Below are positions 25,901 through 33,911 of a stretch of 64,000 bases of DNA, in pieces. Made by a program: the position numbers and the translations under genes. Source of the stretch: SPDF01 sp963812085 (GTDB taxonomy: Bacteria > Gemmatimonadota > Gemmatimonadetes > Gemmatimonadales > GWC2-71-9). Every line of letters starts with the position of its first letter. Position 1 is the stretch's first letter. The notes beneath the pieces were generated by a model that searched no databases, was not told where the DNA came from, and saw nothing but the letters and a program-made list of their open reading frames with translations. The DNA lies in NCBI GenBank assembly GCA_963812085.1, contig CAWETL010000003.1, positions 372,001 to 436,000 of the forward strand. The letters are read 5' to 3'.

Positions 25901-26452
25901 GGTCTCCTCGAGGCGCCGCTCCGTGCTGTGCTTCCGGTCGCGGTACAGGCCGATCCCCGCGGCCTCCTCGAACAGCGACCGCCGCTCGTCGGCGCGGTCG
26001 GAGAGGAGGAGGTCGATCATCTTGGCCTCGATCACCACCCCCGCGTCCCCGCCAAGTCCGGTGCCACGGAGCAGGTCCTGGATGTCGCGCAGGCGGACAG
26101 GGGCACGGTTGAGGAGGTACTCGCTGTGCCCCGACCGGGAGAGCCGCCGGGTGATCTGCACTTCCTGGTACGCGATCGGAAGCGTGCCGTCGCTGTTGTC
26201 GAGATAGAGGGACACCTCGGTCACGTTCACCGGGCGGCGTCCGGCGGCCCCCTGGAAGATGACGTCCTCCATCTTGCCGCCGCGAAGCAGCCGGGCCGAC
26301 TGCTCGCCGAGCACCCAGCGCACCGCGTCACTCACGTTCGACTTGCCGCAGCCGTTCGGGCCGACGATGGCGGTGACGCCCTCCTCGAACGTCAGGGTCA
26401 CCGTGTCGGCGAACGACTTGAAGCCGGACAACTCGAGCTTGGAGAGCTTCAT
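22982..26452 (-). CDS. smc: Chromosome segregation protein SMC
   Basis: ATPase of the condensin-like SMC-ScpAB complex. The 1156 residues have the classic layout. The N-terminal ATPase half has Walker A GPNGCGKSN at 31-39. Two long coiled coils, very rich in Glu, Arg and Ala, flank a central hinge (around residues 490-640). The C-terminal half has the signature LSSGERTLVAVSLLF and Walker B FCLMDEVDAPLDDSN. No scpA or scpB is adjacent. Confidence 0.97.
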   Translation of the reverse strand: MKLSKLELSGFKSFADTVTLTFEEGVTAIVGPNGCGKSNVSDAVRWVLGEQSARLLRGGKMEDVIFQGAAGRRPVNVTEVSLYLDNSDGTLPIAYQEVQITRRLSRSGHSEYLLNRAPVRLRDIQDLLRGTGLGGDAGVVIEAKMIDLLLSDRADERRSLFEEAAGIGLYRDRKHSTERRLEETALDLQRVEDLVAEVQSQLRSLARQRGRAERHAKLTEEKFAVQLTLARRHLDRLSGEVRDKEARHAELSGTLPERREALAAVEVEREEAARRRAAAEAARTDIARRLGEVRVNLGRLEGDLNLAAERLANASNRRVRAIEERGAMEQRAQQAARERDAALQERDAAQADYDRIQGELQGRASVEDAVRSRLTEQRAQVRQLEEELQRQAQTLRSLEGERTALETDLVALRDRATQAAALRDSLRQELDAATHRRDALATEADRLVAAHRSAAAEAERARHLLAETREHEAMARSDRRRAEETVAQHAARHEALAELERDRVGLAPGAAALLAARARFGGGVLGPLSDFLRTGADDAELAEKLLGEWVHAVLVRDEATVRDVQRWHAETDPGAIVLLSAERGPARDGGTHPLEHVLRVEDPSAARWVRALLGGSEVLDPTGRALRRSNGAVLLSGIGAPSGPLRRRAELESLGGDLRSARETLAAAEAAVSATVARLGELERGLSSATELADRAREAERLGAAARADAERLVETRTRELQESDAQVARVSERLAASEARLRDVDTALTEGELAKVRLDESLGEGRARLAELEAEQESAREQRVHWQVQLAHVEARLLGARERLARAEHLGTEAAGSAAALAGELTQLEDDAALIGAQQNVWQEERAERRVTLLELEAAAADAEGALSVADEALLGTERQLHDDRDGLERSTEEHHRLQLELSEAGAERRRIVERVETEWKRPIDQLFDGAPFLDLDLETLEAESARIAGALESIGVVNPLAVEEYVEESKRLEFLAAQRDDLVAARQSLQQAIREIDGTAEAMFLTTFTAVRANFLTVFQTLFGGGECDLRLADEADPLESEIEIHAAPRGKRTQRIHLLSSGERTLVAVSLLFSIYLTKPSPFCLMDEVDAPLDDSNVGRFTRLLDEFKHSSQFLVITHNPRTMQSADAVYGVTMQEPGVSTIVGVRLGEAAV

Positions 26453-26474
26453 GGGGGAGATCCCGGGGGAGCGA

Positions 26475-27890
26475 CTACGGTTGATAGATGAAGGACGGGC
26501 GGCCCAGCCGCCGGCCGGCCGATTCGGCCGCCTCGCGAGTGGGGTAGGGCCCCACCACGACGCGGAACGCTTCCTCGCCAGGCTTCGGGTCGAGGACGAG
26601 CGCCGGGAATCCGTTGCCCCGGATCTCGTCGGCCAGCGCGTGGGCCCATGCCGGGTTTTGCGACCGGCTCACCTGCAGGAACGTCAGGATCGCCGCCCCG
26701 GCTGGGCCGCTGGTGTCCGGGCCGGAGACGGCCGGGGCCGCCGGGCGAAGTGAATCGGGCGCGGCGCTCGTCGCGACGGCCTCGGCGGGCCGGTTGGCGG
26801 CGGGGAGCCACGGCACCGGCAGGTAGAGGTCGCCTGCGCCGCCCTTGATGCGCCCCACCTCGGGAAACCCCTCACTGTGGAGGTCGAGGGCCACGACGTC
26901 GCCGCCCCGTCGGACCAGGAGCGTGCCCTCACCCAGCACGGTGGGAAGATCGGCGTTCCACGGGGCCTCGATCTCGCCGGCGTATTTTCCGGTGGCGAGG
27001 TCGACGATCCAGATGGTGTCCCCCTTCTCGGGACGGGCCAGCAGCCAGGCGCCGTAGGGGGCCACCCGGAGGAAGGCGGCGGCTCCGGGTATCGATATGT
27101 CGTCGAGGCGGTTGCCGCTGTAGCGGTCGATCACCGCCAGGTCTTCGGATTCGCGACCGACGTAGATCCGGTGCCCGGACGCGGAGAATCTGATCACCCG
27201 CGGCGTGCCGCTGATCCGGACCCGCCGCATCGGGGTGCCGCTCTTGGGGTCCCACAGATACACCCCGCTCGACGCGGCCACGGCAAGGAGATCTCCCCAG
27301 GGGGATGCCGCCGTGACGGCGCCGGGAAGCGGCTCGCTGGCCCCGGGCTGGAGCCCGGCCACCAGCAGCGCCCGGGCACTGTCCCCACCCTCGACGGCGA
27401 GCAGCTGGCGGTCTCCCGTGCCATAGAGGGCGACCGGCCGGCCGGGGAGCGCGGCGTCGAGGCGGTCGGCGAACCGCCGCCGCACGCGCACCACGCCGTT
27501 CTGGTCGTCCACCACCCAGAGGGTGCCTTCCGGCCCGAGGGCGACGCCCCGCACGTCCTTGGTCAGGACCCGCGCCGTGCCCGTGGTCACGTCGAGCCCC
27601 TGCAGGTTCCTGGCGGAGTCCACCGCGTAGGCCAGTTCCTGGTCGAGGTCGAACCCGACGGCAAGCTGCATGGCGGGCAGGCGGCCGCGGGCACGCCAGC
27701 CCAGGTCGGCGAGCGCCGGCGTCGAGTAGAAACGCGGGTTACCGCCGGCTCGCGGCAGGCGGAGCAGGCTGGTGCTGGGGACGGCTTGGGCGGCGGGCGG
27801 CAGGGTGCCGGCAGGAGCTCCGGTCCCTCCCTGGCAGGCCATGAGGCCCAGCGCGAGGGTGGCGAGGCCGTGCAGTCGGGGGGATCTCAC
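26475..27890 (-). CDS. Lipoprotein with beta-propeller and C-terminal SPOR domain
   Basis: A 471-residue predicted lipoprotein with lipobox LMAC within the first 20 residues. A WD40/quinoprotein-like propeller follows, with repeated blade-like segments such as VDSARNLQGLDVTTGTARVL, LWVVDDQNGVVRV, VYLWDPKSGTPMRRVRI and DTIWIVDLATGKYAGEI. A Pro/Ala linker leads to a SPOR domain at about residues 395-471 (FLQVSRSQNPAWAHALADE, then FRVVVGPYPTREAAESAGR). SPOR domains bind denuded septal peptidoglycan. GTG at 27890 lies four bases from a TATTTTTG promoter element and gives a proper lipoprotein signal. It lies between smc and the zincin/barrel gene on the same strand. Confidence 0.8.
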   Translation of the reverse strand: MRSPRLHGLATLALGLMACQGGTGAPAGTLPPAAQAVPSTSLLRLPRAGGNPRFYSTPALADLGWRARGRLPAMQLAVGFDLDQELAYAVDSARNLQGLDVTTGTARVLTKDVRGVALGPEGTLWVVDDQNGVVRVRRRFADRLDAALPGRPVALYGTGDRQLLAVEGGDSARALLVAGLQPGASEPLPGAVTAASPWGDLLAVAASSGVYLWDPKSGTPMRRVRISGTPRVIRFSASGHRIYVGRESEDLAVIDRYSGNRLDDISIPGAAAFLRVAPYGAWLLARPEKGDTIWIVDLATGKYAGEIEAPWNADLPTVLGEGTLLVRRGGDVVALDLHSEGFPEVGRIKGGAGDLYLPVPWLPAANRPAEAVATSAAPDSLRPAAPAVSGPDTSGPAGAAILTFLQVSRSQNPAWAHALADEIRGNGFPALVLDPKPGEEAFRVVVGPYPTREAAESAGRRLGRPSFIYQP

Positions 27891-27894
27891 GCGC

Positions 27895-27902
27895 CAAAAA
27901 TA
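27895..27902 (-). promoter_or_regulatory. Candidate promoter element of the SPOR lipoprotein gene (TATTTTTG)
   Basis: Exact TAnnTTTG on the minus strand, 4 bases before the GTG start. It is flanked by the short inverted repeat GCGCC/GGCGC, so a hairpin loop is a competing reading. Confidence 0.5.
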
Positions 27903-27955
27903 GGCGCCTTGCGGGGTGGGGGCCAGACCGCGGGGCGCCGGAGTTCCGGCTGGTC

Positions 27956-30900
27956 TCAGAACGGCGGGCCGATGCTGATGGTCCAGTAGGGCGGGATTCC
28001 CCGGCCTTGCGGGAACGCGTAGTCGGCCCGGAGGATCATGTAGCCGAAGAGGTTCATTCGCAGGCCGAACCCGAAGCTGGTGACGGGCGTCCTGGTCGCC
28101 AGCTGCTGCGCCGGCGTGTCCGAGGGATTCACCCGGAAGGCGACGGTGTTGAAGTTGTTCCAAGCCACGCCGTAGTCGATCCAGGCCACGCCGTCCACGT
28201 AGGGCAGGCCCCGGGGACCGATCCCGAGGTACGAATTGACCACGGGGAACCGGAGTTCGAGGTTGCCCACCGCGATCTCGGTGCCGACCATCTGGTCCAG
28301 CGCGCGGCAGCCCGTGACCGAGTTGATGCCGCCGCTGGTGGTGGTGCATTCGTAGCGGTAGTAGGACCCGGACGTCCGCCCCCGCACGAGATCGGTGCTC
28401 CCGAGGAAAAAGAGCTGCTGGTCGGCCTCGGGTCCGCGGCGGCCGGAGTACAGCGCGCGCGCCGCCAGGATGATCGGGCCCTTGAGGGGGATGTACTTGC
28501 GGTAGTCCGCCAGGAGCTGCGAGACGTTCCACCCGCCCATCGTCCTGGCCACCTCGAGCCGGTACCGGGTGCCGAACAGCGGGCCGATCCACCCCATGAA
28601 GGTCGCGTCGTAGACCAGCGCGAGCGAGGGCACCAGGACCTTTTCGCCGGGGGCGTACACCGTGACCTGCTCGGGGTTGCGGCTCTGCGCCCCGGTGGCG
28701 GCGTAGTAGTACTGGATGTAGCTCAGCATGGCGTCGTCGACCTGGCCGGCGCCGAGCCCCAGTTCGATCCGCTGGAACCGGTTCAGGTTGTAGAACGCGC
28801 GCCCGAAAATCGAGCGGTACGTGATGAGTCGCGTGCTCGTCACGTAGGCGTTCTCCCCGGGCGTCGGCGTGTCGCGGAAGACGTAGGCCGGCTCGACGTA
28901 GTAGGACGGGGTCTGCTGGAAGCCGACCGCCCAGTTCAGCCGCCTCGACATGTTCGCGTACGCCGCCAGGAAGTCGCCCTGGTTGAGCGAGCCGTTGATA
29001 TAGGCGGAGAGGATGATCTGCTCGTCCCCGAGGATGTCCCCGAAGGAGATCGCGCCGCCGCCGTAGATGCCGTTCCCGAAATTGTCGCGGGTGTAGCCCA
29101 CCGACGGCCGCGCCGAGGTCTCCGGCGTGAATCGCCGCTCGTAGGGGCCGACGGTGAAGGCGCTCGTGTCCGGCAGGTCGAGGGTCGCCGAATCGAGCAG
29201 GGCCATCACCGTCAGCTCACCCTTGCGCCTGCCCGCGGTGTCGGTGACCACCGGGGCCGCGGCCGCCGCGCGGAACCCGGTGGGCGTCCGGTAGATCGAG
29301 CCACCTTCGCGCGCCTGGGGCACGCCCGGGACGACGGGGGCGGCCGCGGTATCCGCAGGGGACTTCACCGCGGCGGTGTCGCCGCGGGGCCTGACGGAGT
29401 CGGCCGGAGCCGGGGCGAGCGCCACCGCCGCCGGGGTGGTGTCCGGGCGGGCGGCCGCGACGGCGGCCGCCTCCGGCGCGCGGTAGGGCTCCCCTTTGAG
29501 CGCCCGGGGATTCTGGATGGTGTAGACGTCGTTGTTCTGATTTTCGAAGTACACGAACGCCAGGCGGTCCACGTCGCGGGCCCAGCTGAGGGCGGGAGAG
29601 AGCGGCGTGGCGGACTGCGCCCCGGTGAACAGGTTGGTCAGCTGGTAGACGTCGCCGCCCAGCTCGTACAGGAAGATGTTGGCGATCCCGGTCCGGTCGG
29701 AGACGAACGCGAACGACTTCCCGTCGGGCGCCCACTGCGGGCTGATGTTGCGCCCGGCCTCCATGTGGGGCAGCAACTGGCGCTGGTCGGTGTCGAGGTC
29801 GAACAGCGCCACGCGGAGGTTGCCGAAGCTGAGGTCGGTGAAGTTCGTCTCCGGACCCTCGTCGGTCACGTATGCGATGGTGTGCCCGTCGGGCGACCAC
29901 GCCGGCATGAGCTGGGCGTACTTGTCGTTGGTGAGCTGCCGGAGCCCGGTGCCGTCGGCGTTGACGACGAAGAGGTCCGAGATGCCGCCGTTCTGGCCGC
30001 TGAACGCCAGCTGCTTGCCGTCGGGGCTGAACACCGGCGACGTGACCCCGTTCAGGTCCACGTGGATCCGCCGGACCGCCTTGGACTTCCTCGGGTCGAA
30101 GACGATGATGTCGTCGTAGTCCTTGGCCTTGGCCGCGAAGACCAGGTACTTGCTGTCCGGCGACCACGAGGCGGTGCTGCTGAGATAGCGGAAGGTCTCG
30201 TAGTTGGCGTCGAAGACGGACTTGGCGAGGCGCTTGACGACCTTGCCGGTCACGCCGTCGGCCAGGTAGAAGTCGATGAAAAAGAAATTCCGCTCGCTCA
30301 GGTACGCGATCTGCTTTCCGTCGGGCGAGAGGGCGGGCGCCACGTGCAGGGTGCCCTCGGAAATCTCCTTCGTGAGGAGCGGCTTGCCCACCGCGGAGGC
30401 CAGCTGCTTGGAGGCCACGTCCGGGAGGTAGGTCTTCTGGACCCAGTCGCGCCACTGGACCGAGAGCTGCGCCAGGCTGATGCCGAGCACCCGCTGGAAC
30501 GCCCCTTCCACGCCGCCCCCGCCGAGCGTGGCCGCCAGGATCGCGCCCACCGCCTCGTCTCCCCACCGCATCCCGATGTAGGCCCAGAGGGCGTGGCCGT
30601 ACCGGTAGGGGAAGATGTAGGGGTCGTAGGTCAGCTGCTGGATGGTCGGCAGCTTGCCCTGCAGCACGGCGTCCCGAAGCCACATCGCGGTTTCGGGGGT
30701 GATCTGGCCGAGCGAGAGGTACTCCGCCATGCCCTCGGCGAACCAGAGCGGCGGGTTGACCTGGATGATCGTGGCGACGCCGGCGCCGGCCTTTCCGTGC
30801 GACCACACGTCGTACTGGAACTGGTGCACCATTTCGTGGGTGAGAACGTGCTCGAAGTCGCGGTAGGCGCCGGTGAACGGCATGATGGCGCGGTGCTTCA

Positions 30901-31240
30901 TGAAGTCGGTCACGCCGCCCGTCGCCTCGCTGATGTCACCGCCGAGGGCGTTGGTCTCCGAGAAATCGGAGTGGGAGGCGTACAGGATGATCGGCTTCTT
31001 CTCGATGAACTGGTGGTTCAGGATCCGCGAGAGCTGGCCGTAGGCGCGCTCGGCCATCCGGCCCGCGTCGAGCGACGCCTCCCGCTCCCGCGGGTAGAAG
31101 TAGATGTCGAAATGCTGGGTGTGGATGATCTCGAACTCGAACTTCTCGTACTTGACGCGGTTCTGCCCGAAATACTGCGCCGACGCGGTGGCCGGAAGGA
31201 CCGCGAGCAGGGAGAGCAGAAGGATCGACCGCAGAGTCAT
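27956..31240 (-). CDS. Chimeric outer-membrane protein: MA-like zincin + TolB-like propeller + BamA-like barrel
   Basis: A 1094-residue protein that I read as three modules after a signal peptide (about 1-22). First, a peptidase-MA-like gluzincin at about 30-290 with HEMVH at 135-139 and a likely third zinc ligand in WFAEGMAEY (Glu169). Second, a TolB/WD40-like propeller at about 310-590 with repeated SPDGKQIAYLSE, SPDGKQLAFSG, SPDGHTIAYV and APDGKSFAFVSD strands. Third, after a Pro/Ala/Thr-rich linker, a C-terminal region of about 370 residues with surface-antigen/BamA-type features (YTRDNFGNGIYGGGAISFGD; TSFGFGLRMNLFGYMIL). It ends in aromatic GPPF, compatible with an outer-membrane barrel signal. 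Substrate unknown. It may process or assemble surface proteins. Confidence 0.82.
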   Translation of the reverse strand: MTLRSILLLSLLAVLPATASAQYFGQNRVKYEKFEFEIIHTQHFDIYFYPREREASLDAGRMAERAYGQLSRILNHQFIEKKPIILYASHSDFSETNALGGDISEATGGVTDFMKHRAIMPFTGAYRDFEHVLTHEMVHQFQYDVWSHGKAGAGVATIIQVNPPLWFAEGMAEYLSLGQITPETAMWLRDAVLQGKLPTIQQLTYDPYIFPYRYGHALWAYIGMRWGDEAVGAILAATLGGGGVEGAFQRVLGISLAQLSVQWRDWVQKTYLPDVASKQLASAVGKPLLTKEISEGTLHVAPALSPDGKQIAYLSERNFFFIDFYLADGVTGKVVKRLAKSVFDANYETFRYLSSTASWSPDSKYLVFAAKAKDYDDIIVFDPRKSKAVRRIHVDLNGVTSPVFSPDGKQLAFSGQNGGISDLFVVNADGTGLRQLTNDKYAQLMPAWSPDGHTIAYVTDEGPETNFTDLSFGNLRVALFDLDTDQRQLLPHMEAGRNISPQWAPDGKSFAFVSDRTGIANIFLYELGGDVYQLTNLFTGAQSATPLSPALSWARDVDRLAFVYFENQNNDVYTIQNPRALKGEPYRAPEAAAVAAARPDTTPAAVALAPAPADSVRPRGDTAAVKSPADTAAAPVVPGVPQAREGGSIYRTPTGFRAAAAAPVVTDTAGRRKGELTVMALLDSATLDLPDTSAFTVGPYERRFTPETSARPSVGYTRDNFGNGIYGGGAISFGDILGDEQIILSAYINGSLNQGDFLAAYANMSRRLNWAVGFQQTPSYYVEPAYVFRDTPTPGENAYVTSTRLITYRSIFGRAFYNLNRFQRIELGLGAGQVDDAMLSYIQYYYAATGAQSRNPEQVTVYAPGEKVLVPSLALVYDATFMGWIGPLFGTRYRLEVARTMGGWNVSQLLADYRKYIPLKGPIILAARALYSGRRGPEADQQLFFLGSTDLVRGRTSGSYYRYECTTTSGGINSVTGCRALDQMVGTEIAVGNLELRFPVVNSYLGIGPRGLPYVDGVAWIDYGVAWNNFNTVAFRVNPSDTPAQQLATRTPVTSFGFGLRMNLFGYMILRADYAFPQGRGIPPYWTISIGPPF

Positions 31241-31256
31241 GGCGAACCGGTGGCGG

Positions 31257-31613
31257 TTATGGCCGCGGCGTGAAGGTCGGTGCATCGTCCCAGAGGCGCT
31301 CCAGCTGGTAGAACGCGCGCGCCTCGGGGTGGAACAGGTGGACCACGAAGTCCACGAAATCGAGCAGTACCCAGCGGCCGCCCGGCAGCCCCTCGACGTG
31401 GTGCGGGTGCTGGCCGATCCGGCCCAGCGCGTCGAGGACGGCGTTGGCGATGCCGCGCACGTGGGCGTCGGAGGTGCCGGAGCCCACCAGGAAGAAGTCG
31501 GTGCCGTCCTGCAGGCCGCGCAGGTCCAGCACCACCAGGTCCCGCGCCTTCAGGCCGTCGGCCGCCGTGATCGCGGCGCGCAGCGCCGCGGGAAGGGCCT
31601 GCCCCCGCGTCAC
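31257..31613 (-). CDS. rsfS: Ribosomal silencing factor RsfS
   Basis: A 118-residue Iojap-family protein that binds L14 and keeps 30S and 50S subunits apart under nutrient limitation. Conserved segments: DLVVLDLRGLQDGTDFFLVGSGTSDAHVRGIANAV, of which DFFLVGSGTSDAHVR is the hallmark, and GRWVLLDFVDFVVHLFHPEARAFY. GTG at 31613 overlaps the stop of the upstream fusion gene (GTGA); the longer upstream reading is a shadow. Confidence 0.92.
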   Translation of the reverse strand: MTRGQALPAALRAAITAADGLKARDLVVLDLRGLQDGTDFFLVGSGTSDAHVRGIANAVLDALGRIGQHPHHVEGLPGGRWVLLDFVDFVVHLFHPEARAFYQLERLWDDAPTFTPRP

Positions 31614-33430
31614 GCGGGACTCCTCGGGTTCGGCGGGGCGGGCGGGGTGCCGTCCTCGATCTGGTAGAACACCGCCCACGCCCCCTCGCCGACATGGGTG
31701 CCCAGCACCCCCGTGGCGAGCGACACGAAGCAGTCCCGCGGCTGGTAGGCGGCCACCAGCGCGTTCCGCACCCGCTCGGCCACGTCCGGCGCCATGGCGT
31801 GCACCACCCCGAAGCGCAACTGCCTGGGCCGAGGCTGGAGCCGCCGGTCGAGGAGCTCGAGCACCTTGGCCACCAGCTGCTCGCGTCCGCGCGCCCGATC
31901 GACCGGAACCACCTTGCCTGCACCGTCGAGGGAGAGGATCGGCTTGACGTCCAGGAGGCCGCCGATCCACGCCTTGCCGCGGCTCACCCGGCCGCTGCGG
32001 AGCAGGTTGTCGAACTTGTCCACCGTCAGGAACACGCCCGACTGGTCCCGCACCCGCTCCAGTTCGGTCGCGATGGCCGCGGCAGGCCAGTCCTGCTCCG
32101 CCAACTCGGCCCCCCGAAGCGCCAGGAGCCCGGACCCCAGCGACGCGGAGCGGCTGTCGACCAGCCGGACGTTGGTGAGGCCCCCCGCGCGAATGGCCGC
32201 GGCACCGGAGCTGAACGTGCCGGAGAGCCCCGAGGAGACCAGCACCGCCACCACTTCGTCGGCCTGGTGCCGCGCCTCCCGGAAGACCCGGACGAAGTCG
32301 GCGACCGTCGGCTGCGAGGTCGAGGGGGGCTTGGCGGAGGTCCGCATCCGCCGGTAGAACTCCTCCGGCTTGAGCTCCACCCGGTCGAGGAGGACTTCAT
32401 CGCCGAAGATGACCTGCAGCGGCACCAGTGAGATGCCGTGGCGGTCGAGCACGGCGTCGGGCAGGTCCGCGGCGCTGTCGGTCACCATCGCCACCCGCCG
32501 CTGGACGCCGTGCTTCAGGCCCCGGTGCTGGGCCCGCATGTCCTCGGCCTTCGACTTTTCCAGGGCTCCCCAGCGGGAGACAAAGGTAAAGACGGCGTCC
32601 GGGGTGTCGGTATGCACATGGGCATGGAGGATGTCGCCCATGACCGCCACGACCAGCGATCCGCCGAACGGCCGCAGCGCGGCCCGGACCTCGTTGGCCG
32701 GCGGCAGTTGCTCCCCCCGGACGACCACCTCGGTGCAGAACTGGAAGTCCCGTTCGGCGGCAACCTCCGCGTCGGCGGCGGGGATGGCGTACTCCCCCGT
32801 GGTCCCCGGCTCGACGGGCAGGATCGGGTCGCCGTCGATGAACCGGACGACGCCCTCGATCATCCGCATGAAGCCCATGCCGCCGGCGTCGACGACGCCC
32901 GCTTCCTTGAGCACCGCCATCAGTTCGGGGGTCCGGGAAAGGGCCGCCTCGCCCTCCGCGTACATGCGGCGCATGAACTCCGTGAGGTCGGGGGAACTGG
33001 CGGCGGCCCGTTCCGCGGCGGCGGCGGCCTCCCGCGCCACGGTGAGGATGGTGCCTTCGCGCGGGTCGTCGAGGGCGCCGTAGAGCCTGTTGGCACCGTT
33101 GGTCACCGCCGCCGCCACGTCGGCCGGGGTAGCGGCCTCGCGGGCCCCGAGCGATTCGGCGAACCCCATCAGGAAATGGGCGAGCATCATCCCGGAATTG
33201 CCGCGGGCGCCGAGGACGGCGGCCCGCGCGGCCGTGGTGGCCGTCACCGGAAGCGGCGCGTCGCCGAGCGCCCGGAGGGCGTCGGCGACGGCACGGAGCG
33301 TCAGGCTGAAGTTGGTGCCCGTGTCGCCGTCGGGAACGGGAAACACGTTGATGCGGTTGATCTCTTCCCGCCCGGCCGCGACCCAGTCCGACGCCGCATA
33401 GAGCGACCGGGCGAGCCGGGGCCCGTCCAT
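31610..33430 (-). CDS. FakA-FakB-type fusion: DhaL/DAK2 kinase domain plus DegV fatty-acid-binding domain
   Basis: Predicted single-chain fatty-acid kinase of 606 residues. Residues about 1-205 are the DhaL/DAK2 ATP-binding domain, with NVFPVPDGDTGTN (metal-binding aspartates), GARGNSGMML and DAGGMGFMRM. Residues about 210-315 match the FakA middle domain (FCTEVVVRGEQLP, then ILHAHVHTDTPDAVF). Residues about 320-600 are a DegV domain (AMVTDSAADLPDAV, TSQPTVADF, SSGLSGTFSSGA). In Firmicutes, FakA phosphorylates fatty acids held by a separate FakB; here both parts are in one polypeptide and DegV takes the place of the FakA C-domain. ATG 33430 starts at the family's usual MDGPRL; GTG 33451 is the alternative. 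Confidence 0.87.
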   Translation of the reverse strand: MDGPRLARSLYAASDWVAAGREEINRINVFPVPDGDTGTNFSLTLRAVADALRALGDAPLPVTATTAARAAVLGARGNSGMMLAHFLMGFAESLGAREAATPADVAAAVTNGANRLYGALDDPREGTILTVAREAAAAAERAAASSPDLTEFMRRMYAEGEAALSRTPELMAVLKEAGVVDAGGMGFMRMIEGVVRFIDGDPILPVEPGTTGEYAIPAADAEVAAERDFQFCTEVVVRGEQLPPANEVRAALRPFGGSLVVAVMGDILHAHVHTDTPDAVFTFVSRWGALEKSKAEDMRAQHRGLKHGVQRRVAMVTDSAADLPDAVLDRHGISLVPLQVIFGDEVLLDRVELKPEEFYRRMRTSAKPPSTSQPTVADFVRVFREARHQADEVVAVLVSSGLSGTFSSGAAAIRAGGLTNVRLVDSRSASLGSGLLALRGAELAEQDWPAAAIATELERVRDQSGVFLTVDKFDNLLRSGRVSRGKAWIGGLLDVKPILSLDGAGKVVPVDRARGREQLVAKVLELLDRRLQPRPRQLRFGVVHAMAPDVAERVRNALVAAYQPRDCFVSLATGVLGTHVGEGAWAVFYQIEDGTPPAPPNPRSPA

Positions 33431-33464
33431 GTAGGCGATGCCTACACCCACCGCGGGACGGCCC

Positions 33465-33911
33465 TTATTCCGCAGCGACCGTAACGCGCACGTCGGCGTG
33501 CACCTCGGGATGCAGGCGGACGACGATCGTGTGCTCGCCGAGGGCCTTGATGGGGTGCGCCAGCTCGATCTTGCGCTTGTCCACCGTGTGCCCCTGGGCG
33601 GCGAGCCCCTCGGCGAGGTCCTGCGTGGTGATCGACCCGAAGAGCTTGCCCTCTTCGCCCGCCTTGCGGGTGAAGCTCAGCATGACGGCCGACAGCGCGG
33701 AGGCGACGGCCTGGGCGGCGTCCTTTTCCGCGGCGAGCCGCACGGTGCGGGCCCGGTTCTCGGCCACGATGCGCTTCTTGTTGCCCTCGGTGGCCTCGTA
33801 CGCGAGGCCCTTCGGCAGCAGGAAATTGCGGGCATACCCCGGCTTGACGCGCACGAGGTCTCCGGCCTTGCCGAGCGACTTGATGTCGTCGCGCAGAATC
33901 ACTTCCATCAT
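33465..33911 (-). CDS. rplI: Large ribosomal subunit protein bL9
   Basis: A 148-residue L9 protein of the 50S subunit. The N-terminal domain is MEVILRDDIKSLGKAGDLV with VKPGYARNFLLPKGLA. The connecting helix and C-terminal domain (GKLFGSITTQDLAEGL) are complete. Two start ATGs stand in tandem (33911 and 33908); the first overlaps the upstream stop (ATGA). Confidence 0.96.
   Translation of the reverse strand: MMEVILRDDIKSLGKAGDLVRVKPGYARNFLLPKGLAYEATEGNKKRIVAENRARTVRLAAEKDAAQAVASALSAVMLSFTRKAGEEGKLFGSITTQDLAEGLAAQGHTVDKRKIELAHPIKALGEHTIVVRLHPEVHADVRVTVAAE

Noticed and set aside
23087..26491. Long open frame of more than 1100 codons on the plus strand across smc
   Set aside because: It is antisense to a complete SMC protein with all ATPase motifs. 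Its own translation is Arg/Gly/Leu/Glu-rich without any domain, as expected for GC-rich antisense frames.
27891..27908. GCGCC-TATTTTT-GGCGC read as a terminator of the zincin/barrel gene
   Set aside because: The T-run lies in the loop rather than after the stem, and the string fits the recurrent TAnnTTTG element in front of the next gene; kept as a promoter with the hairpin noted.
27891..28592. Extension of the SPOR lipoprotein about 230 codons upstream, giving a 705-residue protein
   Set aside because: The extra part is an out-of-frame shadow of the barrel gene. GTG 27890 gives a proper lipoprotein signal next to a promoter element.
28007..31273. Open frame of nearly 1090 codons on the plus strand across the zincin/barrel gene
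   Set aside because: Antisense shadow of a clearly coding minus-strand gene with signal peptide, HEMVH and barrel; no recognisable domain of its own.
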